The notes: a model not told the origin generated them from the letters alone. Shown: positions 44,704-53,651, counted from the first letter of the stretch. The stretch is 64,000 nucleotides of DNA from Pseudomonadota bacterium (GCA_021779835.1 JAJXZX010000016.1:23053-87052), one strand, 5' to 3'. Program-made: numbers and translations.

Positions 44704-45963
44704 ATGACTGACTACGCCCCCCTCAGCCTGCCCGAACACGGCAAGCTCGCCCATAATATCACCCATTTCGCCCGCGCCCTGCGCCGCGCCGGGCTGCCCA
44801 TCGGCACCGGCCAGATTCTCGACGCCATCCGCGCGGTCGAGGCGGCGGGCTTTTCCGAACGCATGGATTTCTACTGGACCCTGCACGCCTGCTTTGTGCG
44901 CCGCCCCGAACACCGCGACACTTTCGCGCAAATCTTCCGTCTCTATTGGCGCGACCCGCAGTTCCTTGAACAGATGATGAGCTTGATGCTTCCCGCCGTG
45001 CGCGGCGTGCAAGACGAACGCAACGCCCGCGCCGCCGAGAAGCGCGCGGCAGAGGCGCTGCTTGATGGCGCGACGCGTGAGGTGCCCAAACCCGAAGGCT
45101 CCAAAGACCCCGACCCGGAAATCGAGATCGACGCCTCCTTCACCGCCTCCACCGAAGAACGCCTGAAAACCCTCGATTTCGAGCAGATGTCGACCGAGGA
45201 AATGGCCGAGGCCAAACGCATGTTGTCTCGCCTCACGCTCCCCGTCAAACCGCTCCAATCCCGCCGCACCAGTGCCGACCTGTTCGGCAAACGCCCCGAT
45301 GGCCGCCGCACCCTGCGCGCGGCCCTGCGTCAGGGCGGCGAGATCACCCGCATCGAACACCGCGCCCACCAGACGCGCTGGCCCAACCTTGTCGTGCTTT
45401 GCGACATTTCCGGCTCGATGTCGGCCTATTCGCGCGTGGTTCTGCACTTCCTGCACGCCGTCGCCAACCACAAGGGCGCGGGCTGGGCGCGCGTTCACGC
45501 CTTCACCTTCGGCACAAGACTGACCAACATCACCCGCCACCTTGCCACCCGTGACGTTGACGCCGCCCTTGCCGCCGCCGGGGCAGAGGCGCAGGATTGG
45601 CAAGGCGGCACCCGCATTGGCGCCAGCCTGCGCGCCTTCAACCGCGACTGGTCGCGCCGCGTGTTGGGGCAGGGGTCCGTCGTCCTGCTTATCACCGACG
45701 GTCTCGACCGCGACGACCCCGCCGCCCTCGCGCATGAGATGCAGCGCCTCCACCTCTCCACCCGCCGCCTGATCTGGATAAATCCCCTGCTGCGCTGGGA
45801 GGGGTTTGCGCCCAAGGCCAAGGGCATCGCCGCGATGCTGCCCTATGTCGATTGTTTCCGCTCTGGCCACAATATCGCCACGCTGGAAACCCTCGCCGCC
45901 GCGATCTCCAACGCGGCTGACAGCGGCGAGAAAACCCGCCTGATGGCGGCTTTACGCGCGTAG
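44704..45963 (+). CDS. VWA domain protein of the CoxE type
   Basis: The 419-residue protein has a charged helical N-terminal half and a C-terminal von Willebrand A domain with the MIDAS motif 'LVVLCDISGSMSAYSRVVLH', then 'VHAFTFGTRLTNITRHLATR' and 'VVLLITDGLDRDDPAALAHE'. It matches CoxE, which acts with the CoxD/MoxR ATPase in maturing molybdenum hydroxylases. 'FYWTLHACFVRRPEHRDTFA' near residue 60 is also typical. It is downstream of the MoxR gene and upstream of the OmpA gene. Confidence 0.9.
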   Translation: MTDYAPLSLPEHGKLAHNITHFARALRRAGLPIGTGQILDAIRAVEAAGFSERMDFYWTLHACFVRRPEHRDTFAQIFRLYWRDPQFLEQMMSLMLPAVRGVQDERNARAAEKRAAEALLDGATREVPKPEGSKDPDPEIEIDASFTASTEERLKTLDFEQMSTEEMAEAKRMLSRLTLPVKPLQSRRTSADLFGKRPDGRRTLRAALRQGGEITRIEHRAHQTRWPNLVVLCDISGSMSAYSRVVLHFLHAVANHKGAGWARVHAFTFGTRLTNITRHLATRDVDAALAAAGAEAQDWQGGTRIGASLRAFNRDWSRRVLGQGSVVLLITDGLDRDDPAALAHEMQRLHLSTRRLIWINPLLRWEGFAPKAKGIAAMLPYVDCFRSGHNIATLETLAAAISNAADSGEKTRLMAALRA

Positions 45964-46113
45964 TCGCCCAAGGTCTGCGCCGGAATCCGCCGAAGGCACC
46001 GTATAACTAACCTATGATCGGTTCGCCGACGCCTCCCTCCTGTATTACCGCAGGAAAGGTTTATCTTAATGGCGAGGGCCGCGAGTCTTCGGCCCAGAGT
46101 TTCAGGAGCAGAC

Positions 46114-47880
46114 ATGAGTATTCCCTTCCTTCGCGCCACCACTTCGCTTTGCATCGCCTTGGTGCTGGCGACACCAATCCCCGAAATGGCCGCTGCGGCG
46201 GGTCCGGGAAACTGTGTGCCGGGGACCAAGGACTGCCCGATCGTCCCACCAAAGCACGCGAACCCGCCGCCTCGCGTGCAGCAGGCACCGCGTGTGCAAC
46301 AGCAGCAGGCTCCTCGTGTGCAACAGGCACCGCGCGTTCAGCAGGCACCTCGCGTGCAACAGCAACAGGCACCGCGTGTGCAACTGGCACCGCGTGTGCA
46401 ACAGCAGCAGGCACCGCGCGTGCAACAGGCACCGCAAACCCACATAGCGCCGGTGACGCCGCAGACGCACGTCGCCCCGCTTTTGCCGAAGGTGCCCGTC
46501 GCGCCGGTCACCCCGCAGACGCATGTTGCGCCGGTGCTGCCACAAACCCATATTGCGCCCGTGACCCCGCAGACGCATATCGCGCCAGTGGTGCCGAAGT
46601 CACCAATCGTGCCGGTGGTGCCGAAGATCCCCGTCGCGCCGGTCAATCCGCAAGTCCACACGCCCCCGCTCCTGCAGCAGCAAACCGTCCCGCAGGGCCA
46701 GCGCGTCAACACCCAGAACCAAGGCTTCAAAGGCGCTCCCGGCGCTCCCGGCCGCTTGCAAAACACCCTCCCGGTCGCGCCGACCCGTCAACCCGGAGTG
46801 CAGCCTGGTGTCCAACCCGGCGTGCAACCGCTACTGCCTCAGCGCCAGAACAACCCCTTTGTCCGACGCAGCGGCCCGCCCCTTGCCGCAGCGCAGACGC
46901 AGGGCAACTTCAGGCCCGGTGCCAATACCCGCTCGTTCAAGATTGGAGCGGGCGACGTGCGCCGCGCCAACCAGAACAACTTTGCCCGTCCCAACAACGG
47001 GCTTAGCGACTTCCAGAAATTCGGCCTCATTGCGCTGGGTGCCGTTGCCGTCGGCGCGATTTTGTCAAACGGCCAACATGTCGTGTCGAATTCCGGCGAC
47101 CGTGTCGTGATGCGTGACCCCGACGGCCGTTACAGCGTTTACCACGACGATGATGCGCTGCTCTATCGTGAAGGCACCAACTATACGACGCAGGATTTCG
47201 GTGACGGATCTATCCTCAGCCGCTACACTCAGGCCGATGGCACCGTCATTGTGACAATCCGCGACGCTGACGGCCGTGTGCTTAGCCGTCATGTCGAATA
47301 TCCCGGTGGCCGTCGGGTTGTGCTGTTCGACAACACGCAACCCTCGCCGCCGCCGGTCATCGCAGAGCTGCCGCCGCAATCGCCGATCGACCTGCTCTAC
47401 ACGGCCGACACCGATCCCAACCTGCTGCGCGCGGCGTTCGAGACGCAGCCGATTCAGTCCGCTGGCCGCACGTTCAGCCTGCAACAGATCCGCAGCATCC
47501 GGCAGGTGCGCTACCTCGCGCCAGAGGTTGAACTGACCACGCCCAGCTTTGACAGTGGCTCCTCCGCCATTGACCAAAATCAGGCGCAGTCGCTTGCCAC
47601 CCTTGGCCGCGTGATGTCCGACCTGATCGCCGCCAACCCGAACGAGGTCTTCCTTGTCGAAGGGCACTCCGACGCTGTCGGCGACCCGGCGGTGAACCTG
47701 GCCCTTTCGGATGCGCGGGCGCAAGGCTTGGCGCTGGCGCTCACCCAATACTACGGGGTGCCGCCGCAAAACATGATCACGCAGGGTTATGGCGAATCTG
47801 ACCTGAAAGACCAGACCCAAGGCCCCGACGATGCCAACCGCCGTGTTGTGATCCGTCGCATCACCGGCCTCTTGAACTAA
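46114..47880 (+). CDS. large OmpA-family protein with Gln/Pro repeat region
   Basis: The 588-residue product begins with a signal peptide ('[17 protein letters not shown]'). Residues about 40-110 hold seven or so 'APRVQQ' units, followed by repeats of the '[20 protein letters not shown]' type to about 190, then a Pro/Gln-rich linker. A hydrophobic helix ('[16 protein letters not shown]', about 305-320) and a beta-rich segment with '[18 protein letters not shown]' follow. The C-terminal OmpA domain ('[20 protein letters not shown]', '[15 protein letters not shown]', '[12 protein letters not shown]') should bind peptidoglycan. CAGGAG lies upstream of the ATG. Why it sits inside the Mo-enzyme maturation block is unknown. 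Confidence 0.88.
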   Translation: MSIPFLRATTSLCIALVLATPIPEMAAAAGPGNCVPGTKDCPIVPPKHANPPPRVQQAPRVQQQQAPRVQQAPRVQQAPRVQQQQAPRVQLAPRVQQQQAPRVQQAPQTHIAPVTPQTHVAPLLPKVPVAPVTPQTHVAPVLPQTHIAPVTPQTHIAPVVPKSPIVPVVPKIPVAPVNPQVHTPPLLQQQTVPQGQRVNTQNQGFKGAPGAPGRLQNTLPVAPTRQPGVQPGVQPGVQPLLPQRQNNPFVRRSGPPLAAAQTQGNFRPGANTRSFKIGAGDVRRANQNNFARPNNGLSDFQKFGLIALGAVAVGAILSNGQHVVSNSGDRVVMRDPDGRYSVYHDDDALLYREGTNYTTQDFGDGSILSRYTQADGTVIVTIRDADGRVLSRHVEYPGGRRVVLFDNTQPSPPPVIAELPPQSPIDLLYTADTDPNLLRAAFETQPIQSAGRTFSLQQIRSIRQVRYLAPEVELTTPSFDSGSSAIDQNQAQSLATLGRVMSDLIAANPNEVFLVEGHSDAVGDPAVNLALSDARAQGLALALTQYYGVPPQNMITQGYGESDLKDQTQGPDDANRRVVIRRITGLLN

Positions 47881-47988
47881 TCGAACCCAGCGCTCGCCCC
47901 CCACCGGGGCGGGCGCACCCTTGCGACTTTAGGCGCAACCCCGCACTCTGCACTGGCGCCGCGCCTGATCCCGCCCCATATTTCCCCA

Positions 47989-48981
47989 ATGACTCAATCG
48001 CCCCCCCTTCAGCACGACCAAATCCCCGAAATCGCCCTCGGCTGGCTTCGCGCGGGCAAAGGGGCCGCCCTTGCCACCGTGGTGGAAACCTGGGGCAGCG
48101 CCCCGCGCCAACCCGGCAGCCAGCTTGCCATCTCGTCTGACGCCGAAATCATGGGCTCCGTATCAGGTGGCTGCGTCGAAGGCGCGGTGGTGGAGGAGGC
48201 GCTGGAAGCCCTTTCCGATGGCAAACCCCGCCTTCTGACCTTCGGCGTGTCGGATAACGATGCCTTCGCCGTTGGCCTTGCCTGCGGCGGCACCATCCGC
48301 GTGTTGGTCGAACCGATCACCCCCGCGCGCCGCCCCGCACTCGAGCAACTGGTCGCCGCCCGCGCCGCGCGCCGCCCCATCGCCGCCCTCATCAACCTCT
48401 CCACATGGGAAACCCGCCTGACCGACGGGCAGGGCGACCCACTGGACGCCGAACTAAACGCCCGCTTCCGCTCCGACAAATCGGGGGTCGAGGGCGACTG
48501 GTTCGCCGCCATCCACAACCCGCCCCTGCGCATGATCGTGGTCGGCGCCGTCCACATTGCGCAACCCCTGCTGCAAATGGCCCGCCTCACCGGCTATGAC
48601 CCCTTGCTGATCGACCCGCGAGAGGCGTTCGGCGCCGCCGCCCGCTTTCCCGGTGAAACCATCTCCCACGACTGGCCGGACGAGGCGATGGCCGCCCACG
48701 GTCTCGACGCCCGCACCGCTGTTGTCACGCTGACCCATGACGCCAAACTCGACGACCCGGCCATTCGCGCGGCGCTTGCCTCCAACGTGTTCTACCTTGG
48801 TTGCCTCGGCTCCACCCGCACCCACGCGAAACGCGTCGAACGCCTCACCGCCGCAGGCTTCACCGCCGAGCAGATCGCCCGCATCCACGCCCCGGTCGGC
48901 CTTAACATCGGTGCCAAATCCCCCGCCGAAATCGCCGTCTCGATCCTCGCGCAAATCACCGAAACGCTGCGGACCGCCTGA
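47989..48981 (+). CDS. XdhC/CoxF-family molybdenum cofactor maturation protein
   Basis: The 330-residue protein has the XdhC N-terminal domain 'ALGWLRAGKGAALATVVETW' with 'GSAPRQPGSQLAISSDAEIM' and 'GSVSGGCVEGAVVEEALEAL', then a Rossmann-like C-terminal domain with 'RMIVVGAVHIAQPLLQMARL', 'VVTLTHDAKLDDPAIRAALA' and 'SNVFYLGCLGSTRTHAKRVE'. XdhC proteins bind molybdenum cofactor, aid its sulfuration and insert it into xanthine dehydrogenase-type enzymes. It overlaps the next gene by one base. The target enzyme is not in this window. Confidence 0.92.
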   Translation: MTQSPPLQHDQIPEIALGWLRAGKGAALATVVETWGSAPRQPGSQLAISSDAEIMGSVSGGCVEGAVVEEALEALSDGKPRLLTFGVSDNDAFAVGLACGGTIRVLVEPITPARRPALEQLVAARAARRPIAALINLSTWETRLTDGQGDPLDAELNARFRSDKSGVEGDWFAAIHNPPLRMIVVGAVHIAQPLLQMARLTGYDPLLIDPREAFGAAARFPGETISHDWPDEAMAAHGLDARTAVVTLTHDAKLDDPAIRAALASNVFYLGCLGSTRTHAKRVERLTAAGFTAEQIARIHAPVGLNIGAKSPAEIAVSILAQITETLRTA

Positions 48982-49979
48982 TGGACTTTGGCCCGCGCCC
49001 CCTGAGCGAAGCGCTGGGTGCCATCCTTGCGCATTCCCACCAACTGTCTGGCCGCAAGCTGAAAAAAGGCCACACGCTTACCGCCGACGACATCGCTGCC
49101 CTCACGGCCATCGGCGTGCAAACCCTTACCATAGCGCGCCCCGCACCGAGCGACGTGCCAGAGGATGCCGCCGCCACCCAACTCGGCGCGGCGCTGGTGC
49201 CGGACGAGGGCACAGCCCACCTAAAACGCTCCCCCGCCACCACCGGCCGCGTCAACTTGCACGCCACCGCCCCCGGTATCGTCCACCTTGACGCGACGGC
49301 GATCCACGCGCTCAACCGCATCGACCCCGCCATCACACTTGCCACCCTCGCGCCCTTCACCCGCGTGGCCGTTGGCACCCTGACCGGCACGGTCAAGATC
49401 ATCGCCTACGCCGTCGATGCCACCCGCTTGGCGCAGGCCTGCGACACCGCCCGCGCCGCGATCCGCATCCTTCCCGTCACCCGCCGCTCCGCCAGCCTGT
49501 TGCTCACCGAACTTCCCGGCCAAGACGGCAAACTCAACGCCAAAGCGCGCGAGGTCACCGCCCGCCGCCTGCGCGCACTGGGGATGGAGTTGGCAGAGGT
49601 CGTCATCACCCCGCACGACACCGCCGCCATCGCCGCTGCGTTGCCGCGCCTGACCGGCGAGATGATCCTGATCCTCACCGCCTCCGCCACCTCCGACCTT
49701 TACGACACCGGGCCAGAGGCCCTGCGCGCCGCTGGCGGCCATGTTGAACGCTTCGGTATGCCGGTCGACCCCGGTAACCTCTTGTTCACCGGCAGCCTCG
49801 GCCCCCGCCCGGTGATCGGTCTGCCCGGCTGCGCCCGCTCGCCCGCGCTGAACGGCGCTGATTGGGTGCTGGAACGCCTCGCCTGCGGCCTTACAGTCAC
49901 CGCCGATGACATTGCCGAAATGGGCGTCGGTGGCCTCCTGAAGGAAATCCCGATCCGCCCCCATCCGCGCGAAAGTTAA
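48981..49979 (+). CDS. molybdopterin-binding protein (MoeA/MogA-like fold)
   Basis: The 332-residue protein has an N-terminal 'LAHSHQLSGRKLKKGHTLTA' with 'DDIAALTAIGVQTLTIARPA', as in MoeA-type domains, and a C-terminal molybdopterin-binding fold ('EMILILTASATSDLYDTGPE', 'PVDPGNLLFTGSLGPRPVIG' and 'LPGCARSPALNGADWVLERL'). Proteins of this kind accompany XdhC in Mo-hydroxylase maturation clusters, presumably handling cofactor. Its start overlaps the XdhC stop by one base. A MobA-like nucleotidyltransferase, often next, is missing here. Confidence 0.85.
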   Translation: MDFGPRPLSEALGAILAHSHQLSGRKLKKGHTLTADDIAALTAIGVQTLTIARPAPSDVPEDAAATQLGAALVPDEGTAHLKRSPATTGRVNLHATAPGIVHLDATAIHALNRIDPAITLATLAPFTRVAVGTLTGTVKIIAYAVDATRLAQACDTARAAIRILPVTRRSASLLLTELPGQDGKLNAKAREVTARRLRALGMELAEVVITPHDTAAIAAALPRLTGEMILILTASATSDLYDTGPEALRAAGGHVERFGMPVDPGNLLFTGSLGPRPVIGLPGCARSPALNGADWVLERLACGLTVTADDIAEMGVGGLLKEIPIRPHPRES

Positions 49980-50059
49980 GCGCGCTAGGTCTAAGCCGCG
50001 CTGGACGCAACCTGCGCCGCGCATTATCCTTCCGACTCCGCACCAAGGGGGCCGCGCCG

Positions 50060-50647
50060 ATGACCACCAACCCCGATCTCGACGCCTTCTTCGCCAAGCC
50101 GCAGCCGTGGCAGGACGAATACCGCGCCCTTCGCGCCCTTCTGCTCGGCCTCCCCCTGACCGAGGAGCGCAAATGGGGCTGGCCCTGCTACACCGCGAAC
50201 GGGCGCAACATCACCCTGATCCACGGGTTCAAGGACTACTGCGCGCTCTTGTTCTTCAAGGGCGCACTGATGCCTGACCCCCATGCGATTCTGATCCAGC
50301 AAACCGATAACGTGCAATCCGCCCGCCAGATCCGTTTTACTGGCGCGGCTGACATCACCGCCTTGGAGGACGTGCTGAAATCCTACGTCGCCGAGGCGAT
50401 GGCAATCGATGCCGCCGGGCTGAAGCTGCCCAAGCGGTCGCCCGACGCGCTGGTCTACCCCGACGAGTTCACCGCAATCCTTGCCGACCACCCCGACCTG
50501 CGCACCGCGTTCGAGGCGCTGACCCCCGGCCGCCAACGCGCCTACAACCTCTTCTTCACCGCGCCAAAGCAATCCCAAACGCGCACGGCGAGAGTCGAAA
50601 AATCCATCCCCCGCATCCTTGACGGCAAGGGGCTGGACGACCGGTAA
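50060..50647 (+). CDS. DUF1801/YdeI-family protein
   Basis: The 195-residue cytosolic protein has a DUF1801 domain ('LRALLLGLPLTEERKWGWPC', 'YTANGRNITLIHGFKDYCAL', 'LFFKGALMPDP') and a C-terminal YdeI/OmpD-associated segment ('ALTPGRQRAYNLFFTAPKQS', 'QTRTARVEKSIPRILDGKGL'). The family is small and of unknown biochemical role; the N-domain adopts a SRPBCC-unrelated compact fold in solved relatives. It lies downstream of the molybdopterin gene but with an 80-base gap, so it is probably independent. Confidence 0.82.
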   Translation: MTTNPDLDAFFAKPQPWQDEYRALRALLLGLPLTEERKWGWPCYTANGRNITLIHGFKDYCALLFFKGALMPDPHAILIQQTDNVQSARQIRFTGAADITALEDVLKSYVAEAMAIDAAGLKLPKRSPDALVYPDEFTAILADHPDLRTAFEALTPGRQRAYNLFFTAPKQSQTRTARVEKSIPRILDGKGLDDR

Positions 50648-50752
50648 GGCGAGGGGATTTTTGTCGGAAGAGGGGCGTGGGGGGGGCGCTTAGGCCCGCG
50701 AGAAATTCGTTAAATCCGGTTAACAAAAAAGTCGGAATCCATTCAAATCCCC

Positions 50753-50784
50753 AATAAAAAGGCCCCTCCAACCGAAGGGGCCTT
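50753..50784 (-). terminator. intrinsic terminator of infC
   Basis: Read on the minus strand, AAGGCCCCT and AGGGGCCTT form a perfect 9-bp stem with loop TCGGTTGG, followed by TTTATT. It starts 24 bases after the infC stop, so infC is not co-transcribed with a downstream gene such as rpmI. Confidence 0.85.
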
Positions 50785-50807
50785 CCAATTCCAATCAGAT
50801 CAGACCC

Positions 50808-51347
50808 TTATTTCGGGCCGATCATCATCACCATCTGACGCCCTTCAAGCCGCGGGAAAGCCTCGATCTTGCCGACCTCCGCCACGTCCTCCTCGACCCG
50901 TTTCAGCAACTCCATTCCCAGCTGCTGGTGCGCCATCTCGCGCCCGCGGAATCGAAGCGTGATCTTCACCTTGTCCCCCTCATCAAGGAACTTGAAAACC
51001 GAGCGCATCTTGACGTCGTAATCGTGGATATCGGTTCCCGGACGGAACTTGATTTCCTTGATCTCGATGACGTGCTGTTTCTTGCGGGCCTCAGCCTCGC
51101 GTTTCTGGGTCTCGTATTTATACTTGCCGAAGTCCATGATCTTGCAGACCGGCGGTTCCGCGTTCGGCGAGATCTCGACGAGATCCAGCCCCGCTTCTTC
51201 GGCCATGGCCATCGCACGGGCGGGGGTCACCACGCCGACGTTCTCGCCATCCGCGCCGATCAGGCGGATTTCAGGCGAACGGATGCGGTCATTCACACGG
51301 GGTCCCGTTTCGCGTTGCGGCGGGGCGTTGTGGGGTCTGCGGGCTAT
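50808..51347 (-). CDS. infC: translation initiation factor IF-3, apparent ATA start
   Basis: The 179-residue protein has the IF-3 N-domain ('[20 protein letters not shown]', '[20 protein letters not shown]'), linker ('[19 protein letters not shown]') and C-domain ('[20 protein letters not shown]', '[20 protein letters not shown]'). It checks start codons on the 30S subunit. The conserved N-terminus ([20 protein letters not shown]) is preceded in frame by an ATA codon at 51345-51347 with AAAGGA eight bases upstream; the nearest in-frame ATG lies 22 codons up and lacks such a site. Non-standard start codons are known for infC and allow autoregulation. Confidence 0.9.
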   Translation of the reverse strand: MARRPHNAPPQRETGPRVNDRIRSPEIRLIGADGENVGVVTPARAMAMAEEAGLDLVEISPNAEPPVCKIMDFGKYKYETQKREAEARKKQHVIEIKEIKFRPGTDIHDYDVKMRSVFKFLDEGDKVKITLRFRGREMAHQQLGMELLKRVEEDVAEVGKIEAFPRLEGRQMVMMIGPK

Positions 51348-51537
51348 GGCGGCGTTCCTTTGGTGGTTATTGATGCTGGCGCGCAAAATAGACGGCGTGG
51401 GCAGGTACTTCAACCGGATTCCGGTGCCGCCCTGAAAACACGCAGAATTTTGATTGGCTCTATGCTTTCCAAGCCCGCCTCAAACTGGCATATCGAAGCC
51501 GATCGCGTTCGAAGCGGTGGATATGGAGTGTCCCTGA

Positions 51538-52074
51538 ATGAACAAGCCCCTCCTCTCTGCGGCAATCGCCGCCGTGCTGGCCTTGGGTGCCTTTATCCAG
51601 TTCGAGCGCGCTCCCGTGGCACCAGCTATGCCGGTGGCCGTGGCGCCGACCCCCGCCGCGCCTCCACCTGCGGTCAGCCCGGCCGAGAAGGTGGTTGATG
51701 GTGCCGCTACAACCGCCTCAAAGGTGGCGGATGCCGCCGTTAACGTGACCGCGACCGTGGCGACCGGCGCGGCTCAGGCAGTGAAACAGGCGGTCTCGGA
51801 TGCGGTCGGCGCCGCGACCAACAGCGCGGTTGACACTGCGCCGCCGCCCGGCAGCAATGGCGCCGCCCCGACGGCGAAGGCCGCCGCCGCCGCGGCCAAA
51901 ATGTCCTGGTCGGTGGCGACGCTGTCACTTGATGAGATCAAGTCGCGCATCGCCGCTGCCGACATCCCCGAAACCACTCGGCAAAAGGTGATGATCGCCT
52001 TTGATGATGCCAAGGGTGACCCGGTGAAACTGCAATCTGTTCTGGACCAGTTGCGGAAGGCGATGGGGGGCTAG
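51538..52074 (+). CDS. membrane-anchored Ala-rich protein, paralogue A of a tandem pair
   Basis: The 178-residue product has an N-terminal helix ('LLSAAIAAVLALGAFIQF'), a Pro/Ala-rich linker, an Ala/Val-rich helical part resembling amphipathic repeats ('ATTASKVADAAVNVTATVAT') and a conserved C-terminal domain of 57 residues starting 'MSWSVATLSLDEIKSRI' and ending 'LQSVLDQLRKAMGG'. The C-terminal domain matches that of the next gene at about 26 of 57 positions. It is probably held in the inner membrane with the rest in the periplasm. I recognise no named family. Confidence 0.72.
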   Translation: MNKPLLSAAIAAVLALGAFIQFERAPVAPAMPVAVAPTPAAPPPAVSPAEKVVDGAATTASKVADAAVNVTATVATGAAQAVKQAVSDAVGAATNSAVDTAPPPGSNGAAPTAKAAAAAAKMSWSVATLSLDEIKSRIAAADIPETTRQKVMIAFDDAKGDPVKLQSVLDQLRKAMGG

Positions 52075-52081
52075 GACGCCA

Positions 52082-52104
52082 AAACTGTCCACTGACGACA
52101 GTTT
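52082..52104. terminator. 8-bp hairpin between the tandem paralogues
   Basis: AAACTGTC (52082-52089) and GACAGTTT (52097-52104) form a perfect stem with a 7-base loop, starting eight bases after the first paralogue's stop. No T run follows. It may weaken readthrough into the second paralogue. Confidence 0.45.
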
Positions 52105-52217
52105 GCCATCGGCAAAGATACGATGCTGGGCGCAGTCGCGACGACGCCGCTCTTTCCTTGGACGCCTAATCTGTCATAGAGTCCGTGCAGTTGGGTAAGC
52201 TTCTTGGAGGGAGCGAT

Positions 52218-52733
52218 ATGAATAAGTCGAGCATTATTGGTGCCATCGTTGTGGTCCTTGTGGCTGTAGGTGGCTATTTTGGCTATTATGTGCCGCATCA
52301 GCGCGATGTGGCCGCACAGCATCAGGCAGCCATTGACGCCGCGGCAAAAGCGGCAGCGGATGCCAAAGCTACCGCGGATGCTGCGGCGAAAGCAGCGGCC
52401 GATCAGGCCGCAGCCGTGAAGGCCGCCGCAGACAAAGCCGCAGCCGATGCCAAGGCGGCCGCTGACGCTGCCGCGCAGGCCGCCGCAGACAAGGCCGCCG
52501 CCGATGCGAAAGCCGCAGCCGATGCCGCGGCAAAGGCCGCATCAGATGCAGCGGGCGCGATGTCTTGGGACGCGTCGAAGCTGAGCACGGCGGACATTGC
52601 GGCGCGCATCGACGCGGCCAATATCAACCCGACGGTGAAGGCCACGCTGAAGGCCGCGCTGGATCAGGCGAAGTCGGACCCGACCGCAATTCAGGCCGTG
52701 CTTGAGCAGCTGAAAAGCGCGATGGGCATGTGA
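52218..52733 (+). CDS. membrane-anchored Ala-rich coiled-coil protein, paralogue B
   Basis: The 171-residue product has an N-terminal helix ('IIGAIVVVLVAVGGYFGYYV'), then about 80 residues made almost only of Ala, Lys, Asp and Gln in 'AAADKAAADAKAAADAA' units, which should form a long amphipathic helix or coiled coil. It ends with the 57-residue domain 'MSWDASKLSTADIAARI...LEQLKSAMGM' shared with paralogue A. TTGGAGGG precedes the ATG at 52218. It could span the periplasm. A terminator follows. The function is unknown. Confidence 0.75.
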   Translation: MNKSSIIGAIVVVLVAVGGYFGYYVPHQRDVAAQHQAAIDAAAKAAADAKATADAAAKAAADQAAAVKAAADKAAADAKAAADAAAQAAADKAAADAKAAADAAAKAASDAAGAMSWDASKLSTADIAARIDAANINPTVKATLKAALDQAKSDPTAIQAVLEQLKSAMGM

Positions 52734-52770
52734 TTGCTGCGGCGGTAACCCGCCGCCGCCGTTAAAAACA

Positions 52771-52806
52771 AAGGTCGCGCAGGGCAACCCGCGCGGCCTT
52801 TTGATT
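52771..52806. terminator. hairpin with T run after paralogue B
   Basis: AAGGTCGCGCAGGG and CCCGCGCGGCCTT form an imperfect stem around CAA, followed by TTTTGATTT on the plus strand. The A-rich left flank would serve the convergent fpr gene as well. Confidence 0.7.
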
Positions 52807-52823
52807 TGCGGTGAGTGGGGCGA

Positions 52824-53651
52824 TCAGATCCCGTCGCCGACAAATGCCTTTTCGACGACATACTCCAACGGCTCGGAATTTGCGCCTTCGCGCAGGCCGA
52901 ATTTCTCCAGCACCGCCTTGACGTCGTGGTTAAAGGCAAGGCTGCCGCAGACCATGGCGCGGTCGTGTTCGGCATCCATCGGCGGCAGACCCAGGTCGGC
53001 AAACACCTTGCCGTTCAAGAGGTTGTCCGTGATGCGCCCCATAAGCGGCGAGGCCTCGCGCGTTGTCGTTGGATAATAGCGCAGCTTGTCGGCCACCAGA
53101 TCACCGATCAGCGGATCGTCATGCAGGTTTGCGACCAACTGACGACCATATTCCAGCTCTGCCACTTCGCGGCAGGTGTGCATCATGATGACGGTGTCGT
53201 ATTTCTCATAGGTCTCGGGGTCGCGCATCAGGCTGGCAAAGGGCGCAATGCCGGTGCCGGTGGCAAGGAACCAGCACCGATCGCCCGGCAGCAGGGCGTC
53301 ATGCACCAGCGTGCCAACCGGTTTCGGGCGCAGAATGATCTGGTCGCCGACCTTGATGTGCTGCAACCGCGAGGTCAGCGGGCCGTCCGGCACCTTGATC
53401 GAGTAGAACTCCAACTCCTCGTCCCACGAGGGCGAGGCGATGGAATAGGCGCGCAGCAGCGGCTTGTCGTTGTCGCCCATCAGACCGATCATCACGAACT
53501 CACCCGAGCGGAAGCGCAGCGATTTCGGTCGCGTGACACGGAAGGAAAACAGCCGGTCCGTCCAATGATGAACGGCCGTTACGGTCTGCGCGTCGGGCAG
53601 GGTCTTGACGGGGGTGGCGGGTATATCGTTCAAAATGGTCAATTCAGTCAT
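52824..53651 (-). CDS. fpr: ferredoxin--NADP(+) reductase
   Basis: The 275-residue flavoprotein has an FAD domain with 'RFRSGEFVMIGLMGDNDKPL' and 'LRAYSIASPSWDEELEFYSI', and an NADP domain with 'CWFLATGTGIAPFASLMRDP' and 'HDRAMVCGSLAFNHDVKAVL', ending 'VEKAFVGDGI'. This matches the bacterial subclass I FPR that exchanges electrons between NADPH and ferredoxin or flavodoxin. Its position after the sulfite reductase and APS-type reductase genes suggests it supplies electrons to sulfite reduction. Confidence 0.94.
   Translation of the reverse strand: MTELTILNDIPATPVKTLPDAQTVTAVHHWTDRLFSFRVTRPKSLRFRSGEFVMIGLMGDNDKPLLRAYSIASPSWDEELEFYSIKVPDGPLTSRLQHIKVGDQIILRPKPVGTLVHDALLPGDRCWFLATGTGIAPFASLMRDPETYEKYDTVIMMHTCREVAELEYGRQLVANLHDDPLIGDLVADKLRYYPTTTREASPLMGRITDNLLNGKVFADLGLPPMDAEHDRAMVCGSLAFNHDVKAVLEKFGLREGANSEPLEYVVEKAFVGDGI

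Noticed and set aside
44158..45870. 570-codon open frame on the minus strand opposite the MoxR and VWA genes
   Set aside because: It is a shadow frame: low-complexity Gly/Ala/Val-rich translation, and both plus-strand genes have intact catalytic motifs.
46256..46440. Possible CRISPR-like array of short DNA repeats
   Set aside because: Repeats are in frame, without unique spacers of constant length, and encode the APRVQQ units of the OmpA-family protein.
52320..52560. Alanine-codon-rich tract that could be a DNA satellite or a minus-strand gene
   Set aside because: It is the coding sequence of the Ala-rich helix of paralogue B, with a good start, conserved C-terminal domain and terminator; the 80-codon minus frame is its shadow.
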